Shown in pieces: positions 8,055 through 15,150 of a stretch of DNA of 33,553 bases. How positions within the stretch are numbered: the stretch's first letter is position 1; each line of letters opens with the position of its first letter. This DNA comes from an uncultured Verrucomicrobia subdivision 3 bacterium (lineage in GTDB: Bacteria > Verrucomicrobiota > Verrucomicrobiia > Limisphaerales > UBA8199): assembly GCA_903912925.1 (NCBI GenBank), contig CAIWJG010000720.1, positions 1 to 33,553 of the forward strand. The letters are read 5' to 3'. The translations under genes were made by a program, and so were the position numbers. Under the pieces are notes generated by a model, which made no database searches, was not told the origin of the DNA, and worked only from the letters and a program-made list of their open reading frames with translations.

Positions 8055-8929
8055 ACGCCACGCCTTTACCGACCACGGACCACGGACCACGGACCACGGA
8101 CCACCGTCCTCTGACTTCTGCTTTCAGCTTTTCAGCGTTTCAGCGTTTCAGCGTTTCGCCGTCCGCATTTCTGCTTTCTGCTTTCTGCTTTCTGCTTTTA
8201 ATAAATGCCGTCGCCGCCGAACCGAAATTCCTTGATGCGTCCGCCCTGCTTCGGCCGGCCACGAATGCCCTTCAAGCAACCCCGCACCTGGCCTCCAACG
8301 CACCGCCCAGCGCCGCCTCCCCCGTTACGCAAACCACAACGAAGCTCGCCTCCATAGCCTCCACCAACAGCATGGATACCCTGGACGACAAGCATAGACT
8401 TGCCATCGGCGACAAGCTCGGCTTCCGCATTCTTGAAGACCTCGACGACCCCAGGGAACCCCTCGAACCCAAACCCCTCTTCGTCACCGACTCCGGCGAC
8501 ATCGAAATTCCTTACATCGGCCGCGTCCCGGCCGAGAACAAAACCTGCAAGCAGTTGGCCGGCGAACTCAAAACCGCCCTCGAACGAGAATACTACTATC
8601 AAGCCACCGTCATCCTCGCCGTCGATTTCATGAGCAAAAACCGTGGCCGCGTTTACATCGTTGGCCCCGTGCGTGTCCCCGGCCCGCAGGAAATCCCCAG
8701 CGACGAAATCCTGACCCTCAGCAAGGCGATTCTTCGCGCCGGCGGCTTCAATGATTACGCCGACAAACATAAAGTCAGGGTCACGCGAAAGGGAGGATCC
8801 CCTGGCGGCCAGGACCAGGTCCTCACCGTCAACGTCGGCGAGATTTTGGAAAAGGGCAAAACCGAGTCGGACCTGCCCCTGCAACCAGGCGACCTCATCT
8901 ATGTTCCCGAGCGCCTAATCCGCTTCTAG
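8051..8929 (+). CDS. Wza-like polysaccharide export protein (Poly_export + SLBB)
   Basis: A 292-residue secreted export protein. Residues about 108-180 form the Poly_export domain, with LAIGDKLGFRILED at the start, DSGDIEIPYIGRVPAENKT in the middle and CKQLAGELKTALE near its end. Residues about 195-285 resemble an SLBB domain (GRVYIVGPVRVPGPQEI, KAILRAGGFNDYADKHKVRV, LQPGDLIYVPERLI). Wza-type proteins form the outer-membrane or periplasmic exit channel of the EPS export machine. The N-terminus is remarkable: residues 5-50 are encoded by tandem DNA repeats, and the hydrophobic part FLLSAFCFLLL is a translation of TTTCTGC repeats, followed by a plausible cleavage site after AVAA (residue 56). 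I see no lipobox, unlike classical Wza lipoproteins. ATG 8051 overlaps the upstream stop (ATGA), implying translational coupling. Confidence 0.9.
   Translation: MNATPLPTTDHGPRTTDHRPLTSAFSFSAFQRFSVSPSAFLLSAFCFLLLINAVAAEPKFLDASALLRPATNALQATPHLASNAPPSAASPVTQTTTKLASIASTNSMDTLDDKHRLAIGDKLGFRILEDLDDPREPLEPKPLFVTDSGDIEIPYIGRVPAENKTCKQLAGELKTALEREYYYQATVILAVDFMSKNRGRVYIVGPVRVPGPQEIPSDEILTLSKAILRAGGFNDYADKHKVRVTRKGGSPGGQDQVLTVNVGEILEKGKTESDLPLQPGDLIYVPERLIRF
8071..8105 (+). repeat. Heptamer array (GACCACG)x5 inside the export gene
   Basis: Four perfect units and a fifth variant of the 7-mer GACCACG begin 20 bases after the start codon of the Wza-like gene. The array translates as the cyclic peptide T-D-H-G-P-R-T. 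Seven is not a multiple of three, so gain or loss of one unit would shift the reading frame. Confidence 0.95.
8133..8195 (+). repeat. Octamer (CAGCGTTT)x3 and heptamer (TTTCTGC)x4 inside the export gene
   Basis: Three CAGCGTTT units at 8133-8156 are followed by four perfect TTTCTGC units at 8168-8195. The heptamer translates as the hydrophobic cycle F-L-L-S-A-F-C and supplies the membrane-spanning part of the signal peptide. The same two units recur upstream of the BY-kinase gene and in most intergenic gaps up to 18.5 kb. Confidence 0.95.
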
Positions 8930-8987
8930 CCCCCATGAAGCTCAACATTGCCAACTGTCAGTTGTCAGCACTTGTAACTGATCCCGT

Positions 8988-9101
8988 GTGGGGCAGACCT
9001 CCGGTCTGCCGGTTTACGGAGTCTCCGACTCCGTGTTCATCGGGCCGTTGGAACACCAGGCCAGAGGCCCGGCTGACCGGCAGACCGGAGGTCTGCCCCA
9101 C
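8988..9101. repeat. 26-bp perfect inverted repeat (REP/MITE-like)
   Basis: The arms 8988-9013 and 9076-9101 are perfectly complementary and each contains the inner near-palindrome CAGACCTCCGGTCTG. The 62-base spacer carries a smaller inverted pair (ACGGAGTCTCCGACTCCGT, 9016-9034). It lies between the export and BY-kinase genes and could form a strong hairpin. No transposase is attached, so a non-autonomous element or REP-type palindrome is the best reading. Confidence 0.9.
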
Positions 9102-9120
9102 GTTCCAGCCAGAACGGTTA

Positions 9121-9184
9121 TCAGCGTTTCAGCGTTTGAGCTTTGCGCTGTCTGGATTTCTGCTTTCTGCTTTCTACTTTCTGC
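9121..9184 (+). repeat. CAGCGTTT and TTTCTGC repeats in the BY-kinase leader
   Basis: CAGCGTTT occurs at 9122-9129 and 9130-9137 in a slightly varied form. Four TTTCTGC-like units follow at 9157-9184, the third being TTTCTAC. The block ends 7 bases before the kinase start codon at 9192 and is the same combination that encodes the export protein's signal peptide. Confidence 0.9.
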
Positions 9185-9191
9185 TCTTCTC

Positions 9192-11351
9192 ATGAGCTCC
9201 CACCTCCCAGCAAGAACCCCGCCGCCCCCGCCGCCGGATCTGGCCTATCAGACGTACGGGCCGATGGACGATCTCCCCGCCCAAGCCTCGCCCATCCAGA
9301 TCCAGCGCTTGCTCGCTTTCCTCCGTAAATTGTGGTGGATCCCCATTCTCACCTTGCTCCTGAGCCTGGGCGCTGCGGCCGCCTTCGTCCTCTGGGCGCC
9401 CCCCACCTTCGTCTCCACGTCCGCCATCTGGGAAACCGAAAAACTCCGCCTCCCCGAAGGCGCTGCCTTCATCGGCGACGTCCAGAACTACTACGGGACC
9501 CAAATGGAACTGCTCCTCAGCGGCAGGCTGCATCAAATGGGCCTTGCCCGCCTCCAGGCCTCCGGCACCAATGCCGTCCCCCTCGACGAAGACCGCAAAC
9601 CCCTCAAAGTCAAAGTCACGGTCAAGCAGCAGCCCAAGAGCACCATCTTCGTCCTGCAATCCTCCAGCCCGAATCCGGACTACTCCCAGGCTTTCCTCGA
9701 TGCCCTCGTGAACGAATACCTGGCCTACAAGAAGAACGTACGCAAACTCGTCTCCGGCGACACCCTCTCCTCCATCTCCGAGCAGGTCCTCCGTCTCGAA
9801 CGCGAACTCAAAGCCGACCAGGAGGCCCTCACTACTTTCCAGCGCTCCAACAATCTAGCCATCCTCCAGGAGGAAGGCACCATCGCCGGTGGCTACCTCG
9901 CCCGCCTCCAAACCCAACTCTCCGACCTCAAACTTGAATCCCAGCTCCTCGAAGCCACTGCCATCGAACAGGACCAGGCCGCCGCCACCGGCAACACCAA
10001 CGCCCCCGGCTCTCTCCTCGACGCCGTCCGCGCCGCCGGCTCCGGCTCCTCGTCCCCCGCCGTTACCGAGCACCAGATCGCCTACAAGGAAGTCGAACTG
10101 CTTAAAATCCAACGCGAGAAACTCAGCAAGCATCTCCGCCCCAAACACCCCAAAATCGCCAAACTCGATTCCGACATCGAACGCGGCCAAAGAATCGTCC
10201 AGCTCTACCGCAACCAAAGCCGCGAGCAGCTCACCACTTCCCGCCAGGCCCTCAAGATGAAGAGCGACAGCGTCCAGGCGACCATCAAAGAGTGGCAAAG
10301 CAAGGTCGTCGAGGCCAACTCCCGCATCGCCGAGGCCGACCGCCTTAAACTCAGCATCACCCGCTCCCAAAGCCTCTACGACCGCCTCGTTCTCCTCCTC
10401 CAAAATGTCGATATCAGCCGCAACATAGATCAGGAAACCATCGCTGTCCTTGAACCCGCCTCCACCGCCCAGCGTTCCTACAGACAGGAGATCATGGTCT
10501 TCGGTCTCGCCTTGGTTGCTGGCCTCGGACTCGGACTCGGACTCATCTTCCTCGTCGCCGTCCGCGACGACCGCTTCACCTCCCCCACCGAGGTCAACGA
10601 ACACTTCGCCGGCAGCGTTGTCGGCCAGGTCCCCGAAGTCCGCGCGCCCAAACCCAAAGGCGCTTTGCCCCTCCTCGCTCAGGACGACCCGCGCCATACG
10701 TATGCCGAGTCCTATCGCAACCTCCGCTCTGCCCTCCTCTTTCTTCCCCTCGAGGGCTTCCGCCCCAAGATCGTCCTCGTCACCAGCGCCGTGCCCAATG
10801 AAGGCAAATCCACCATCGCCGCCAACCTGGCCGAAACCCTCGCCCTGGGCGGCGCGCGCGTCCTCCTCGTTGATGGCGACCTGCGCAAAGGCCGGCTCCA
10901 CGAAGTCCTTGGCCTGCAAGCCGGACCCGGCCTCGCCGAGGTGCTCGCCGGCTCAACCCCCCTTGAGCAGGCCCTGCAAACCAACTGCCGGCCCAACCTC
11001 TCCTTCCTCGGGCGCGGCAGTAATGTCAAGAACCCGGGCGACGCCTTTCTCAGCCCCGAACTCGACCGCATCCTCGCCCGTTGGCGCGAGCAATTCGATT
11101 TTGTCGTTATAGACTCCTGCCCCGTCTTTGCCGCCGCCGACGCCGCCACGCTTGCCAACAAAGTCGATGGGACCCTCTTTGTGGTCCGCCGGCGCTTTTC
11201 CCGATCCCGGGTCGTGCGCGAGGCCCTCGAGCTCCTGGGTCAGCGCCAGGCCCGGATCCTGGGCGTTGTCTTCAACCGTGCCGACGCCTCCGCCGGTTCG
11301 TACTACTACTACAAACATGCGGAATATTACTCGTCCGCCAAAACTGCGTGA
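9192..11351 (+). CDS. Wzz/GumC-type chain-length regulator fused to BY-kinase (CpsD-like)
   Basis: A 719-residue inner-membrane protein. It has a Pro-rich cytoplasmic start, TM1 at about 44-70 (LWWIPILTLLLSLGAAAAFVLW), a long periplasmic coiled-coil part (about 185-410) and TM2 at about 434-456 (IMVFGLALVAGLGLGLGLIFLV). The cytoplasmic ATPase follows. Walker A is SAVPNEGKST with Lys539, Walker A' is VLLVDGDLR and Walker B is FVVIDSCP with Asp641. The Tyr-rich tail has Y704-707 and Y712-713. In this family, tail tyrosine autophosphorylation cycles the octamer and sets polymer length together with Wza. I chose ATG 9192 because an upstream in-frame extension consists only of repeat DNA and would put an extra hydrophobic stretch before the Pro-rich start. 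The coding strand is strongly C-rich in codon third positions. Confidence 0.93.
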   Translation: MSSHLPARTPPPPPPDLAYQTYGPMDDLPAQASPIQIQRLLAFLRKLWWIPILTLLLSLGAAAAFVLWAPPTFVSTSAIWETEKLRLPEGAAFIGDVQNYYGTQMELLLSGRLHQMGLARLQASGTNAVPLDEDRKPLKVKVTVKQQPKSTIFVLQSSSPNPDYSQAFLDALVNEYLAYKKNVRKLVSGDTLSSISEQVLRLERELKADQEALTTFQRSNNLAILQEEGTIAGGYLARLQTQLSDLKLESQLLEATAIEQDQAAATGNTNAPGSLLDAVRAAGSGSSSPAVTEHQIAYKEVELLKIQREKLSKHLRPKHPKIAKLDSDIERGQRIVQLYRNQSREQLTTSRQALKMKSDSVQATIKEWQSKVVEANSRIAEADRLKLSITRSQSLYDRLVLLLQNVDISRNIDQETIAVLEPASTAQRSYRQEIMVFGLALVAGLGLGLGLIFLVAVRDDRFTSPTEVNEHFAGSVVGQVPEVRAPKPKGALPLLAQDDPRHTYAESYRNLRSALLFLPLEGFRPKIVLVTSAVPNEGKSTIAANLAETLALGGARVLLVDGDLRKGRLHEVLGLQAGPGLAEVLAGSTPLEQALQTNCRPNLSFLGRGSNVKNPGDAFLSPELDRILARWREQFDFVVIDSCPVFAAADAATLANKVDGTLFVVRRRFSRSRVVREALELLGQRQARILGVVFNRADASAGSYYYYKHAEYYSSAKTA

Positions 11352-11768
11352 TGCAACCACGAAATAAACAAACCACACGAAAAGCATGGGGTTCCGGGAC
11401 GAGAATCTCTCCCTTTCGTGTGTTTCGAGTATTTCGTGGTGTTGGGGTCCGAACATGAACGCCTGAGAGTAACGGGTTGCGGAGAGTTGAACGACTCTCC
11501 ACCAGCAGCCCGCAACCCTCAGCCAGTCAGAAGTAGATTGCAGGCCAAGCGAAAAGGGGCCTGCGAATTGACCGGCACGGAGTGTGTTTGGGAGTCCTCA
11601 GTCCGTAGTCAGTGGCCCGTGGTCCCAATTTCTGCATTCAGCCTTTGGTCTTGAAATGAACCAGGGACGACTGACAGGGCCTGACGAATTGCAAACGCAT
11701 CTTGTGCCCGCTTGCGCCTTTCGAGTGAGGGCTCGACAGGCTACTTATGACGCCGTAGCGTTGTTCCC
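11352..11768. other. Repeat-bearing intergenic region after the BY-kinase
   Basis: No gene is apparent. An imperfect inverted pair, 11356-11384 and 11413-11440 (outer arms ACCACGAAATA and TATTTCGTGGT), could act as a hairpin or terminator for the export genes. A degenerate GTAGTCAGTGGCCCGTGGTC block lies at 11605-11624, followed by TTTCTGCATTCAGC. The last 130 bases should hold the promoter of the TA pair, but no clear -35/-10 stands out. Confidence 0.6.
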
Positions 11769-12005
11769 ATGAAAGTGCTTTCAGACATCGCAAAGGAAGC
11801 GTTGGACTTGCCGCCGGCTCAACGCCGGGTACTGGCACGCGTTCTCCTGGATCTATCCGAGGATGACCAGGATTTCGCCCCGGACGTCGAAGCCGCCTGG
11901 GAAGAGGAAATCTGCCGGCGGATGAAGTCCGTGACGACAGGTGCCGCACGAGCGAGGAGCTTTGATGCGGTGTTCGCTGACCTCGACCGGCGGTTTGGCC
12001 CATGA
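11769..12005 (+). CDS. Antitoxin, putative addiction-module component (PF09720-like)
   Basis: A 78-residue acidic protein. The N-terminal block VLSDIAKEALDLPPAQRRVLARVLLDLSEDD matches the pattern of PF09720-type addiction-module antitoxins (helix, L-P-P-x-x-R, long Leu-rich helix), and WEEEICRRMKSV is the usual second part. Such proteins bind and silence a ParE/RelE toxin and repress their own promoter. The stop overlaps the toxin start (ATGA). It reads with the EPS genes but sits in its own repeat-bounded segment. Confidence 0.85.
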   Translation: MKVLSDIAKEALDLPPAQRRVLARVLLDLSEDDQDFAPDVEAAWEEEICRRMKSVTTGAARARSFDAVFADLDRRFGP

Positions 12006-12304
12006 GGACGGAGATCCTCCAGGAGGCGGAAGACGAACTGAATGAATCCATCGCCCACTATGAGGACGTCGAAGCTGGGCTTGGCCAGCGCCTCAAGGAG
12101 GAAGCTCGCGCCGCGATTTTGTGGATAAAAAACAATCCGGACTTGCCACGTGTCAGACCCAGGGGCTACCGGCGCGTCAATCTGAAGATTTTCCCGTACT
12201 ACGTCGCCTATTTCTTCTGGGGTGACGCGATCTGGGTTCTGGCTGTTGCCCACGGCCGAAGGCGTCCCGAATATTGGCTGAAGCGTAAGAAGAAGCTCGG
12301 TTGA
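12002..12304 (+). CDS. ParE/RelE-family toxin
   Basis: A 100-residue basic protein with the ParE-type layout. The helical start is EAEDELNESIAHYEDVEAGLGQRLKEEA, followed by the beta-sheet core RVRPRGYRRVNLKIFPYYVAYFFWGDAIWVLAVAHGRRRPEYW. The R-x-x-N-L-x-x-F-P-Y-x-V-x-Y strand and the V-A-H-G-R-R-x-P-x-Y-W end are typical. Family members poison gyrase or cleave mRNA on ribosomes; which applies here cannot be told. Translation is coupled to the antitoxin by a 4-base overlap, so this looks like a complete and possibly active pair. Confidence 0.88.
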   Translation: MRTEILQEAEDELNESIAHYEDVEAGLGQRLKEEARAAILWIKNNPDLPRVRPRGYRRVNLKIFPYYVAYFFWGDAIWVLAVAHGRRRPEYWLKRKKKLG

Positions 12305-12743
12305 GTACTCAGCGTCCTTCTCCTCAGCCACGTAGAATCTTGGCGATTTCAACTTTCTGCTTTCTGCTGTTTGCTCTGGATTCAGTCCGTAATGAGTAGT
12401 CCGCATTCAGTTCTAGTTCGCGTGTTTAGCGTATTTAGCGGGTAATCTCCGGCCCGAATTCACCGTTTCAGCTTTCAATTTTCCTTGGCCCGTGAAGTGG
12501 GCCCTGGCCTGTGGAATCTATTCAGTATTCCCGCAGGCCGCCTACTTCACCGGGCAGCCTTTCAGCTTTGTCTTTGATGTGGTCCGTAGTCAGTGGTCAG
12601 TAGTCCTAATTTCTGCTTTCTGCTTTCTGCTTTCCTAATTTCTGCTTTGTCTTTGATGCAGTCCCATGGTCAGTAGTCCTCGGTCCCTGGTCCATGGTCC
12701 TCTCGGATTGACGTTTTGAGACAAGCAACACTATATTGACGCG
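12305..12743. repeat. Mosaic intergenic repeat region (gap between TA pairs)
   Basis: No gene is seen. The gap contains TTTCTGC units (12355-12368; three more at 12610-12631), degenerate GTAGTCAGTGGTCAGTAGTC blocks (12587-12606; also near 12668-12702) and GTATTTAGCGGGTAATCTCC (12431-12450). An imperfect hairpin at 12488-12558 joins GCCCGTGAAGTGGG and the CTACTTCACCGGGC region. Parts recur nearly unchanged at 13593-13740 and 14850-14985, so this is a composite dispersed repeat rather than unique spacer. Confidence 0.8.
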
Positions 12744-13142
12744 ATGCTAACGGACCCGACCACTGCGGCGGCGCCGGTGCTCCGGGAGGACGTGTTGCAC
12801 GACCCCCGTTTTCCAGTCCATAAGATTGCGGACCGATTGCTGCCGTACCTACGAGTGCTGATCGATCAATTTCGCCCAGAGCAAGTCATTCTGTTCGGTT
12901 CCTATGCCTACGGCGAGCCCAACAGCCACAGCGACGTGGATCTGCTCATCGTCAAGGATCTCAAACAAAGCTCGGTCCGGGAAGCAGCGCAAATTCTAAA
13001 AGCCTGGCGGCCCATCCGCTGGAGCGGCGATTCGATTCCGTTCGAGCTGCTTATCGAGACGCCCTTCAACCATGAAGATCGCGCCAGGAAACAGGGGACT
13101 TTTTATGCTGAGGTGGTCCGCTCCGGTGTGCGCCTCGCATGA
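12744..13142 (+). CDS. MNT-type nucleotidyltransferase (MntA-like antitoxin candidate)
   Basis: A 132-residue minimal nucleotidyltransferase. The signature GSYAYGEPNSHSDVDLLIV (52-70) gives Gly52-Ser53 and the metal-binding Asp64 and Asp66. A third acidic residue is probably Glu in PFELLIET (about 105-110). Known for MNT/HEPN pairs: the MNT protein can AMPylate and silence the HEPN toxin. The stop overlaps the ATG of the HEPN frame (ATGA), the usual coupling. Its partner is frameshifted here, so the enzyme may now lack its target. Confidence 0.88.
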   Translation: MLTDPTTAAAPVLREDVLHDPRFPVHKIADRLLPYLRVLIDQFRPEQVILFGSYAYGEPNSHSDVDLLIVKDLKQSSVREAAQILKAWRPIRWSGDSIPFELLIETPFNHEDRARKQGTFYAEVVRSGVRLA

Positions 13143-13554
13143 AAACGGACGAGACCAATCCAAACGACTGGTTCCTACTTGGCCGGGAACGTCTGGAAGC
13201 AGCCGACGCCGTCCGCGGCGCGTGCGGAGTATATGCAACAGCGCGGTGGAACTCTTGCAGGAGGCCATCGAGCGCTACCTTAAGGGCTACCTGGTCGCTA
13301 CGGGCTGGCCTTTGCAGCGGATTCACAACCTCTCCACCCTCCTGGATGCAGCCGTGCAGAAAGACGCGCGGTTCAAATCGTTCGCGGACCTTTGCGAGGA
13401 CCTCACAGCGCAATTCTGGGAGCAGCACTATCCGGGGGGCGATCTGGAGGATGTGGGGGCCGACTACGATGTGCTCCGGTCAGAGGCGGCGAAGATGGTC
13501 TCCCTGATTCTTTCCGCCGGCGCCCCTCCAGCCCCGCCGTGCCCCGGGTCCTGA
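13139..13554 (+). pseudogene. HEPN-domain protein, frameshifted
   Basis: Two overlapping frames together give one HEPN protein. The frame from ATG 13139 encodes MKTDETNPNDWFLLGRERLE followed by AADAVRGACGVYATA. The continuation ELLQEAIERYLKGYLVATGW, then HNLSTLLDAAVQKDARF and an acidic tail to TGA 13552-13554, is in the frame one base earlier. The switch lies between about 13226 and 13250 and equals one lost base. In the first frame the reading runs on into meaningless Arg-rich sequence. HEPN proteins of this kind are RNase toxins paired with MNT proteins; I do not see a clear R-x4-6-H motif. It is either a decayed toxin or an assembly error. Confidence 0.75.
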
Positions 13555-13784
13555 CGGGTCGCTCTGCCTTTGATTTGTTGTGGTTTTGATTTCAGTTCTG
13601 TTTCGCGTATTTAGCGACCACTCTTCGCGAAGCGAATGCTAAACCTGGGGCATCTATCTCGTGGCGGGCTTGGGAAGCCAATTTAGCGGGTAATCTCCGG
13701 CACGATTTCAGCGTTTCAGCTTTTGTTTTTGATGCAGTCCAGTTTCCCCTTTTGCCGCCGGAACACCTCGATTATAATAGCATT
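13555..13784. repeat. Dispersed repeat block before the orphan antitoxin
   Basis: A second copy of the mosaic repeat: CAGTTCTGTTTCGCGTATTT (13594-13613), GGGTAATCTCCGGCACGATT (13689-13708), then CAGCGTTTCAGCTTTTG and TTTGATGCAGTCC. It aligns in order with parts of 12408-12480 and 14850-14890. A short inverted piece (CTTCGCGAAG, 13624-13633) interrupts it. Confidence 0.75.
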
Positions 13785-14009
13785 ATGAGTATTGATCAGA
13801 TTGCTGCCGAAGCTCTGCGGCTACCTCCGAGGGAGCGCGCCTTGCTGGCGGAGTCCCTTTGGGAAAGCTTGTCCGGCCCGCACGAGACGTCTGCGGAGAC
13901 GGATGATCGTGCTACTTTCGCTCTTGCACGGGAGCGGGATCAGCAGATCGAGGTCGGCGAGGTGTCCCCGGTGCTTCATGACGAGATGATGGCCAGGCTC
14001 CGCCGATGA
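13785..14009 (+). CDS. Antitoxin, putative addiction-module component (PF09720-like), orphan
   Basis: A 74-residue protein beginning MSIDQIAAEALRLPPRERAL and continuing LAESLWESLSGPHE. This is the classical PF09720 pattern, more typical than the copy at 11.8 kb. A second acidic helix (DDRATFALARERDQQIEVGE) and the ending VLHDEMMARLRR fit the family. ATG 13785 is chosen over an upstream in-frame start because family proteins begin right at this helix. The stop overlaps an ATG (14006) that opens a truncated toxin-like frame, so the module has lost its toxin. Confidence 0.85.
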   Translation: MSIDQIAAEALRLPPRERALLAESLWESLSGPHETSAETDDRATFALARERDQQIEVGEVSPVLHDEMMARLRR

Positions 14010-14119
14010 GGGTGGAGTACCATCCCGCGGTCCAGGATCCGTGTCCATCGGTGTCTACCCGTGGCTATGGCCGGGGCCGCAGCTTGCTGGAAGTGGGCCC
14101 AGGCTTTATCCCGAATTGA
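14006..14119 (+). pseudogene. Truncated ParE/RelE toxin stub
   Basis: ATG 14006 overlaps the antitoxin stop, and the first ten residues, MRVEYHPAVQ, look like the start of a RelE/ParE toxin. From about 14036 the sequence becomes CCGTGTCCATCGGTGTCTAC, a member of the CCGTGTCCATCCGTGG repeat family also seen at 17007-17040, and the frame ends at TGA 14117-14119 after 37 codons. The simplest reading is loss of the toxin by insertion of, or recombination at, the repeat. Confidence 0.55.
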
Positions 14120-14150
14120 CGGGGCGAATGGAATCAAGCATCTTCTGAAT

Positions 14151-14459
14151 ATGAGCGTCACGGCAACCGAAGTTGAAATTGGCAGCATGATCTCCCGCAC
14201 TCCGGGCATCAAGCGAGGCACACCCCATATTGCCGGGACTGGCGTGACCGTTCGAACCATCGTGCGATGGTACAAGCTCGGCATGTCTGTGGAGGAAATC
14301 GCGGCTGAATATCCGCATCTCTCCCTCGCACAGGTCTATGGCGCGCTGGCCTATTACCACGCCAACCGCGATGATATGGATGCGCACATGGCAGCGGAGG
14401 AAACTGAATCCGAACGGATTGAACAAGAGCATTTGCGGCTGCAAAGAAGCGGCACGTGA
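14151..14459 (+). CDS. DUF433-family antitoxin
   Basis: A 102-residue protein. The DUF433 core is GIKRGTPHIAGTGVTVRTIV followed by RWYKLGMSVEEIAAEYPHL and QVYGALAYYHANRDDMD. It is a small helix-turn-helix-like domain that recurs as the antitoxin partner of PIN-like proteins. The ending is acidic and charged (EETESERIEQEH). ATG 14151 is preferred because the family motif begins about 15 residues later and the upstream sequence does not resemble the family. The stop overlaps the partner's GTG start (GTGA). Confidence 0.88.
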   Translation: MSVTATEVEIGSMISRTPGIKRGTPHIAGTGVTVRTIVRWYKLGMSVEEIAAEYPHLSLAQVYGALAYYHANRDDMDAHMAAEETESERIEQEHLRLQRSGT

Positions 14460-14812
14460 GGATTCGTCTCTACTTCGACGAGGATTCCGCCCGGCATTCC
14501 CTGGCGCGGGAGTTGCGGTTTAGAGGAGCAGACGTGCTCACCGCCATCGAAACCGAGATGGCGCAGAAGACCGACGAGGAACAATTGGAATGGGCTGCAG
14601 CGAATTCTCGAGTGGTATATTCATTTAATCGAGGTGACTTTTATGGCATGCACACAGCCTGGCTAAAAGCCGGTCGCTCTCATTGCGGCATTATCCTGTC
14701 ACGCCAGGGCCTGTCAGTGGGTGAACAAATGCGGCGACTGCTGCGCTTGATCGACACGCTCACAGCAGAGGAAATGCGCAACCACGTCGAGTTCCTGAGT
14801 GCTTGGACCTGA
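14456..14812 (+). CDS. DUF5615-type PIN-like protein (toxin candidate)
   Basis: A 118-residue protein with the PIN-like pattern. It begins IRLYFDEDSARHSLARELRF, with the acidic Asp-Glu-Asp of the first strand. RGADVLTAIE and DEEQLEWAAANSRVVYSFNR follow, then GDF as the last acidic site. DUF5615/Mut7-C-like PIN proteins are presumed nucleases paired with DUF433 antitoxins. Translation begins at GTG 14456, overlapping the antitoxin stop. It appears intact. It is the last gene of the TA island; the exosortase leader repeats start just after it. Confidence 0.85.
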   Translation: MRIRLYFDEDSARHSLARELRFRGADVLTAIETEMAQKTDEEQLEWAAANSRVVYSFNRGDFYGMHTAWLKAGRSHCGIILSRQGLSVGEQMRRLLRLIDTLTAEEMRNHVEFLSAWT

Positions 14813-15150
14813 CCTCTGATGTCTGACCTCTGTTTCTCATTTCCAATTTCAGCGCTTCAGCTTTTGTATTTGATATAGTCAGTTCTGTTTCGCGTGTTTC
14901 GTGGTTCATCTCCCGACCGATTTCTGCTTTCTGCTTTCCTAATTTCTGCTTTGTCTTTGATGTAGTCTCGTAGTCAGTGGTCAGTGGTCAGTGGTCCCAT
15001 TTTCTGCTTTGTCTTGTTGATTTCTGCTTTTCCGAATTGTCCTCCAACCCGTCATCCGAAGGTCCCGTAGTCCGTGGTCCCGTGGTCGGTAGTCCTCGGT
15101 CCTCGGTCCTCGGTCCTCGGTCCGTAGTCCGTGGTCCGTGGTCAGTTGTG
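14813..15150 (+). repeat. Heptamer and mosaic repeats before and at the exosortase start
   Basis: The third copy of the mosaic (14850-14985: CAGCGCTTCAGCTTTTG, CAGTTCTGTTTCGCGTGTTT, then TTTCTGC units) runs into heptamer arrays. These are (CAGTGGT)x3 at 14974-14994 and (CCTCGGT)x4 at 15094-15121, with variants GTAGTCCGTGGTCCCGTGGT between and after. Units within each array are nearly identical while the arrays differ, which points to local duplication. Confidence 0.9.

Noticed and set aside
8988..9191. Upstream extension of the BY-kinase to 8988
   Set aside because: The extra 68 residues are translations of the inverted repeat and heptamers; ATG 9192 gives a normal Wzz-type start.
9855..10919. 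354-codon minus-strand open frame opposite the BY-kinase
   Set aside because: A Gly/Ala/Glu/Asp-rich translation caused by the C-rich third positions of the kinase gene; no signature.
14974..15121. CRISPR-like array
   Set aside because: The units are contiguous 7-mers without spacers, and no cas genes are present.
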